In this document: positions 5,232 to 9,066 of the stretch, one piece after another | Layout of the letters: every line of letters starts with the position of its first letter | Numbering within the stretch: the stretch's first letter is position 1 | DNA from: Chloroflexota bacterium | Lineage (GTDB): Bacteria > Chloroflexota > Anaerolineae > Anaerolineales > Villigracilaceae | Direction of reading: 5' to 3' | DNA length: 9,066 nucleotides | Assembly: GCA_016191985.1 (NCBI GenBank) | Contig: JACPVB010000132.1 | Location: 1-9,066, forward strand | Notes under the pieces: model-generated | Told to the model about the DNA's origin: nothing | Seen by the model: the letters and a program-made list of their open reading frames with translations, nothing else | The model's database searches: none | Translations under genes and position numbers: made by a program

Positions 5232-7841
5232 CTATTTCTTCTTTTTCTTAGCCACACCCTTCTTTGCGGGCTTTGAGGTCTTCTTCGCCGCTACCTTCTT
5301 CACAGGCTTGGCGGGCTGTGTCTTCTTACTCTTTACTTCCTGCCCCTTCGGCGCGCTCTTCTTCTTTCCTCTTTCTTCTTTCCTTTCACTTTCCACAAAC
5401 CTCTCCACCGTCCATCCCACCGCGAGACCGGTGATCGTCTCACCCGGTTTCACTTCGACCACTACATCGCCCTTGGACGAGGCGCGTTTTCTTACGGCGG
5501 CCAGATCGAGCCTTGCGGACTTTGCCGCGCCTTTGCTCATGTGGATGGTGGCGACGTGGTTTGGTTTTCCACTGGCAATTGCGGCGAGCGTCACTTTACC
5601 GGATAAATCCCAGGCGTTTACGCCCTTGCCATAACGTCCCTGGGCGGGGAAGTCTTTTTGGTCCACGCGTTTGGCTTTGCCGTCGCTTGTGAGCAGGAAG
5701 ATCTCGCCTTCGGCGGGCAGAATTTCCATGCCCACCACTTCGTCTTTGTCATCCAGCTTGATGCCGTTCACACCCGCGGCGACGAGTCCCATTGGGCGCA
5801 CGTCATCTTCCTTGAAGCGGATCGCCATGCCGCTGGAAGTTGCCAGTAAAATCTCCTTCTTTTTCCCATCCGTCAAACCAACCCAGCCGAGTCTGTCGCC
5901 TTCATTGACACGCACCAGAATAAACGTTTGCGAGGAAGGCCCGGGCAGTTCAGAGATCAAACTTTTCTTCACCATGCCAAAACGCGTAGCGGTAATGACA
6001 CAAGTCTCTTCGCCCAACGCAGATTTACTGGCAGGCAAGGAGAAGACCGCCGCCAGCGGATCGGTTTCGGTGAGCGGCGAAACTTTGTAATACATCGAGC
6101 CTTGACTCAGTTTATTCGTTTCGGGAATCAAATGTGCGGCAACCGCGGCGGCTTTGCCGAGTTTGCTCACGAAATAGATCGTATCGGTTGTGGAGGCTTT
6201 CACCAAAAATCGCGGCGCGTCGTTGCCGGAATGTTTCGGCTGTTTGTCGTCGTGCGTGCGGGAGACGAGTCCATCGTCCGTGACGCCAATCCACACGGTT
6301 TGCTGAGGGAGCAGGTCGCGCGTGGTCAATGCAGCGCCCGTGCTTTTGCCGCCCTGTTTCAAGTTCACAATTTGCGTGCGGCGGCGGTCACCATAGGCAG
6401 CCTTTACTTTCAACAATTCGTCCGCCACGACACCGCGCATCAACTTCGGTGACTTCAATAACGTCGTCAACTCCTTGATGATCGCGGTCACTTCCTTGTA
6501 TTCGGTTTCGATCTTCTTGCGTTCCAGCGCGGCCAGCCTGCGGAGCTGCATATCGAGAATGGCGTTGGCCTGCAACTCTGTCAGCTTGTAACGCTTCATC
6601 AGTTTTTGCCGGGCAGTTTCAACGTCTGGTGCGGAGCGGATGATATTGATCAACTCATCCAGATTCTTTAATGCAACCATATATCCTTCAAGGATATGCG
6701 CGCGCGCCCTGGCTTTCTCCAGATCAAATTCAGCACGGCGTTTTACAATGACGATGCGATGTTCGATATAAACGCGCAGCGCCTGCTTGAGCGTGAGCGT
6801 GCGCGGTTCGCCGTCCACCAATGCGAGCAGGTTGATGCCGAACGTGGTTTGCATGGGTGTGCGTTTATAAAGATTGCGCAAAACGATTTCAGGATCGGCA
6901 TTCTTTGTCATTTCCAGGACGATGCGCATGCCCTGACGGTCCGATTCATCGCGCAGGTCGGATAAGCCTTCAAGATGTCCATCGCGCGCCAGCTCGGCAA
7001 TGCGCTCGATCAAACTGGACTTGTTGACCTGATACGGTAATTCTGACACAATGATTCGGCTTTTGCCTCTTTCCATCTCCTCCACGTGGGCCTTGGCTTG
7101 CACAGTGACTCGTCCACGCCCCGAACCATACGCAGACTCAATTCCCTCTTCACCTTTTTCCTGAATGATGAGGCCGCCCGTCGGGAAATCGGGTCCCTGC
7201 ACGAACTTCATCAATTGTTCAACATCGATATCGTCGAGCTTTTCCCAACGTTCGATCATGTAGATGCTGGCATCCACGATCTCGCTGAGGTTGTGCGGCG
7301 GGATGGAGGTTGCCATCCCCACGGCAATACCCGAAGCTCCATTCACTAAAAGATTCGGAATCGCGGATGGGAGAACGCCCGGCTCTTCGAGGGTATCATC
7401 GAAATTAGGAACGAAGTTAACCGTGTCTTTGTTCAGGTCGAAAAGAATGTCGAGCGCGGCAGAAGTGAGGCGTGCTTCGGTATAACGCATCGCCGCCGGC
7501 GGATCGCCATCCACCGAACCGAAGTTGCCCTGACCATCCACAAGCAGGGTGCGCATGGAAAAATCCTGCGCCATGCGCGCCATGGCTTCATACACGGATG
7601 AGTCTCCGTGCGGGTGATATTTACCGAGAACTTCACCGACGATACGAGCAGACTTCTTGTATGCTGTATCCGCGCGAATGCCCATGTCGTACATCGCGTA
7701 GAGGATGCGCCGCTGCACGGGTTTGAGTCCATCGCGGGCATCGGGCAGCGCGCGCGCCACAATAACGCTCATGGCGTAATCGAGATACGCCTGCTGCATT
7801 TCCTGGTCTATGTCTATTTTTCGTACGATACCGAGTTCCAT
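5232..7841 (-). CDS. gyrA: DNA gyrase subunit A
   Basis: This 869-residue protein is the breakage-reunion subunit of the type IIA topoisomerase that, with GyrB, introduces negative supercoils. The N-terminal domain is intact: the catalytic tyrosine is Y120 in AAMRYTEARL, preceded by R119. The quinolone-resistance region GKYHPHGDSSVYEAM has S81 and E85 at the positions of E. coli S83 and D87, with no classical resistance substitution. The C-terminal beta-propeller (about 500-815) carries QGRYGKG at 734-740, a degenerate GyrA box (canonical QRRGGKG), which favours gyrase over topoisomerase IV (ParC) although ParC is not excluded. An unusual tail follows from 818 to 869, with 21 lysines in 52 residues and PAKK/AKK repeats. 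AAGGA lies seven bases before the ATG. A promoter lies about 145 bases upstream and a terminator just downstream, so it is probably monocistronic. Confidence 0.93.
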   Translation of the reverse strand: MELGIVRKIDIDQEMQQAYLDYAMSVIVARALPDARDGLKPVQRRILYAMYDMGIRADTAYKKSARIVGEVLGKYHPHGDSSVYEAMARMAQDFSMRTLLVDGQGNFGSVDGDPPAAMRYTEARLTSAALDILFDLNKDTVNFVPNFDDTLEEPGVLPSAIPNLLVNGASGIAVGMATSIPPHNLSEIVDASIYMIERWEKLDDIDVEQLMKFVQGPDFPTGGLIIQEKGEEGIESAYGSGRGRVTVQAKAHVEEMERGKSRIIVSELPYQVNKSSLIERIAELARDGHLEGLSDLRDESDRQGMRIVLEMTKNADPEIVLRNLYKRTPMQTTFGINLLALVDGEPRTLTLKQALRVYIEHRIVIVKRRAEFDLEKARARAHILEGYMVALKNLDELINIIRSAPDVETARQKLMKRYKLTELQANAILDMQLRRLAALERKKIETEYKEVTAIIKELTTLLKSPKLMRGVVADELLKVKAAYGDRRRTQIVNLKQGGKSTGAALTTRDLLPQQTVWIGVTDDGLVSRTHDDKQPKHSGNDAPRFLVKASTTDTIYFVSKLGKAAAVAAHLIPETNKLSQGSMYYKVSPLTETDPLAAVFSLPASKSALGEETCVITATRFGMVKKSLISELPGPSSQTFILVRVNEGDRLGWVGLTDGKKKEILLATSSGMAIRFKEDDVRPMGLVAAGVNGIKLDDKDEVVGMEILPAEGEIFLLTSDGKAKRVDQKDFPAQGRYGKGVNAWDLSGKVTLAAIASGKPNHVATIHMSKGAAKSARLDLAAVRKRASSKGDVVVEVKPGETITGLAVGWTVERFVESERKEERGKKKSAPKGQEVKSKKTQPAKPVKKVAAKKTSKPAKKGVAKKKKK

Positions 7842-7857
7842 GGGAAATCCTTTTTTG

Positions 7858-7947
7858 AACCGCTAAGAGCGCAAAGTGCGCAAAGAAGAAATAAAAGTTT
7901 TTTCTTAGCGTCACTTCGACAGGCTCAGTGCAAGTCTTCGCGGTTAA
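7858..7947. repeat. Intergenic inverted-repeat element with an internal nested repeat
   Basis: The element is bounded by AACCGC (7858-7863) and GCGGTT (7940-7945). CGCTAAG (7861-7867) is the inverse of CTTAGCG (7904-7910). The left arm contains three 9-base units (7860-7868, 7869-7877 and 7878-7886) of the form GCGCAAAGN. Between the CTTAGCG arm and the right end lies CACTTCGACAGGCTCAGTG (7912-7930), itself bounded by CACT/AGTG. From memory, both look like short dispersed intergenic repeats seen in several bacterial genomes. Only one copy lies in this window, so dispersal cannot be shown here. It falls within the predicted gyrA leader. Confidence 0.6.
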
Positions 7948-7985
7948 TGTTCTTTTTGGTGAATGTATGTTCTATTGCGGGGCTT

Positions 7986-8014
7986 ATCTTACGGGGAAAG
8001 GGAAAAGGCGTCAA
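7986..8014 (-). promoter_or_regulatory. Predicted gyrA promoter
   Basis: On the minus strand TTGACG (8014-8009) and TAAGAT (7991-7986) are spaced by exactly 17 bases. They match the sigma-70 boxes at five and four of six positions. The transcript would start near 7979, giving a leader of about 140 bases that contains the intergenic repeat. A second, similar motif, TTGACC, lies ten bases upstream of the -35 box. Confidence 0.45.
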
Positions 8015-8037
8015 GTGCGGTCAAGGCTTTCCAGCAT

Positions 8038-8066
8038 TTGCCATCTGATATTGAATCCGCTACAAT
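8038..8066 (+). promoter_or_regulatory. Predicted promoter of the polysaccharide deacetylase gene
   Basis: TTGCCA (8038-8043) and TACAAT (8061-8066) are spaced by 17 bases, and each box matches the sigma-70 consensus at five of six positions. Its -35 box is 23 bases from that of the divergent gyrA promoter, so the two promoters are back to back. The leader to the ATG at 8114 would be about 40 bases. Confidence 0.5.
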
Positions 8067-8113
8067 CAATCGATCAGATGTGGTTATAAAAAAGAAATTA
8101 CAAAGGTGTTTGA

Positions 8114-8881
8114 ATGGCTTTTCCCCGAAAACTTTTTGTTCTGCTCTTGATTTTTTTGACCGGCTGTGCCAATGCGCCTGTAAAACAGGCTTCGACGGCA
8201 ACACCCCAGAAAAGCCTTCATTTTGAAAATACCACAGTCAGCCTGACTTTCGATGACGGCGCGGCGGATAATTATCTGGCGCGCTCCATCCTGGCCCAAA
8301 ACGACATCCAGGCCACGTTCTACATCGTGAGCGGATTCACCGGCATGGAGGGATACATGACCAAGGAGCAATTGCGCGGATTGTACGAAGACGGCAACGA
8401 GATCGGCGGACACACGCTCAACCATGTCAACCTTGCGGAGACGGAGAACGAAAAACTGGAAATGGAAATCTGCCAGGATCGCACAAATTTACTGAATTAT
8501 GGATTTAACGTCACCTCTTTTGCCTTTCCCTATGGGCATTACAATGAAGAGGCAAAACAAACCGTCATCGACTGCGGCTATGGCAATGCACGCGGGGTCA
8601 GCGGCGGCCCGGATACGATCCCCCCGGCGGATAAATATGCGCTCAAAGCCATGCCATATATTGTCAACGATACAAGCGTGACCAAAATGATACGCTACAT
8701 TATCGGTGTGGAAGACGAAGGCGGTGGTTGGGCGATCTTTGTCTTCCATCGCGTTTGCGAGGACTGCAGTCAATATGCGATAGACCTGGATACCTTCTCA
8801 AAATTTGCCGCGCGCCTTGCGGACCAGAAACAAAACGGGCTTGTCATAAAAACCATCGGTGAGGTATTAAATGGGAAGTAG
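8114..8881 (+). CDS. Polysaccharide deacetylase (NodB / CE4 family) lipoprotein
   Basis: This 255-residue protein has a lipoprotein signal: positively charged R5 and K6, a hydrophobic core at 7-16, and the lipobox LTGC with lipidated C18. It is therefore probably anchored at the outer face of the cytoplasmic membrane. The NodB fold follows with its standard motifs: TFDDG at 45-49 (catalytic base D47, metal ligand D48), HTLNH at 100-104 (metal ligands H100 and H104), FPYG at 138-141, and a late FHR at 211-213 whose histidine fits motif 5. The family removes acetyl groups from N-acetylglucosamine-containing glycans such as chitin, exopolysaccharide or peptidoglycan. The substrate cannot be chosen from this sequence. 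AAAGGTG at 8102-8108 lies five bases before the ATG, and a good promoter is present. No polysaccharide synthesis gene is visible next to it. Confidence 0.92.
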   Translation: MAFPRKLFVLLLIFLTGCANAPVKQASTATPQKSLHFENTTVSLTFDDGAADNYLARSILAQNDIQATFYIVSGFTGMEGYMTKEQLRGLYEDGNEIGGHTLNHVNLAETENEKLEMEICQDRTNLLNYGFNVTSFAFPYGHYNEEAKQTVIDCGYGNARGVSGGPDTIPPADKYALKAMPYIVNDTSVTKMIRYIIGVEDEGGGWAIFVFHRVCEDCSQYAIDLDTFSKFAARLADQKQNGLVIKTIGEVLNGK

Positions 8882-8988
8882 GCCGCATACGTTTATGTAC
8901 GATGGGCATTTTTAAAGATCCGCGGTTCAGCGTAATTCATGCGCAATAAGAACCAAAGGGTGTATTCATTTGTTGAACGTGAAATAAA

Positions 8989-9066
8989 ATGACCGATATA
9001 TCCGTCAACTGGGTTGCGTTCGCTTCATTCGCATTGCTGATTGGGATGGCGTTCTTTTTACTGCGC
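8989..9066 (+). CDS. Start of a possible membrane protein gene (partial)
   Basis: A frame opens at the ATG of 8989 and stays open to the window edge, 26 codons in all. It reads MTDISVNWVAFASFALLIGM and then AFFLLR, a short polar start followed by a hydrophobic segment that could be a first transmembrane helix. There is no strong ribosome binding site before it. The product cannot be identified from this fragment, and the gap between 8882 and 8988 shows no other gene. Confidence 0.45.
   Translation, partial: MTDISVNWVAFASFALLIGMAFFLLR

Noticed and set aside
5221..5634. Plus-strand frame rich in phenylalanine, opposite the end of gyrA
   Set aside because: It is the antisense reading of the lysine-rich gyrA tail: AAG/AAA codons read back as CTT/TTT. 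It has no homology signal of its own.
5928..6452. Long plus-strand open frame opposite gyrA
   Set aside because: It is wholly antisense to a well-supported conserved gene and its arginine- and histidine-rich composition is typical of shadow frames.
7608..8048. Plus-strand frame crossing the gyrA start and the intergenic repeat
   Set aside because: It overlaps conserved gyrA codons and a repeat element, and its translation looks like no protein family.
8084..8425. Minus-strand frame opposite the deacetylase gene
   Set aside because: It is antisense to a gene with a full set of NodB motifs and a lipobox, and it has no support of its own.
8884..8925. Possible terminator after the deacetylase gene
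   Set aside because: Only a four-pair stem (CATA/TATG) can be drawn, and the following T-run is separated from it by over ten bases.

Overview
The window most resembles a chromosomal segment of a moderately GC-rich, free-living bacterium. I lean towards Chloroflexota, Anaerolineae-like. That rests only on the style of the gyrase A protein, the NTPase remnant and the intergenic repeats, so it is an inference and not a measurement. Two backbone blocks, a VOC-family gene at the left and gyrA plus a polysaccharide deacetylase at the right, flank a patchwork accessory region (about 630 to 5180) with broken genes, a duplicated segment, a toxin-antitoxin pair and an AT-rich ATPase gene.

Left block (1-735): the last codons of an upstream gene appear to end two bases before a VOC (glyoxalase-fold) gene. 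The final 63 bases of VOC homology, together with the bases just downstream of its stop, recur almost exactly at 2091-2178 (85 of 88 positions by eye). Between the two copies lie a DUF1232 gene cut off inside its conserved motif, whose stop codon is supplied by the repeat, and a 361-residue multi-pass membrane protein that I do not recognise.

Middle block (2160-5180): a HEPN/MNT toxin-antitoxin operon (type VII, MntA-HepT-like) with overlapping ATGA stop/start and intact catalytic motifs. It is followed by a 47-codon remnant of a KAP-type P-loop NTPase that stops just before its Walker A motif. Directly after the break, on the opposite strand and in clearly AT-rich DNA, lies a 668-residue protein. 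It combines an unrecognised N-terminal alpha/beta region, an AAA/STAND-like ATPase and a C-terminal region resembling a Swt1-like HEPN ribonuclease domain. This architecture, in a small region already holding a HEPN/MNT pair and a broken KAP ATPase, makes it the best candidate for an undescribed defence or abortive-infection protein.

Right block (5185-9066): gyrA, on the minus strand, ends at a recognisable intrinsic terminator. It encodes a full-length gyrase A subunit with a degenerate GyrA box and an unusual lysine-rich, histone H1-like tail of about 50 residues. Its promoter is back to back with that of a plus-strand polysaccharide deacetylase lipoprotein, and a nested repeat element lies in the gyrA leader. 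The window ends inside the start of a possible membrane protein gene. I see no tRNA, rRNA, CRISPR array, transposase or integrase.
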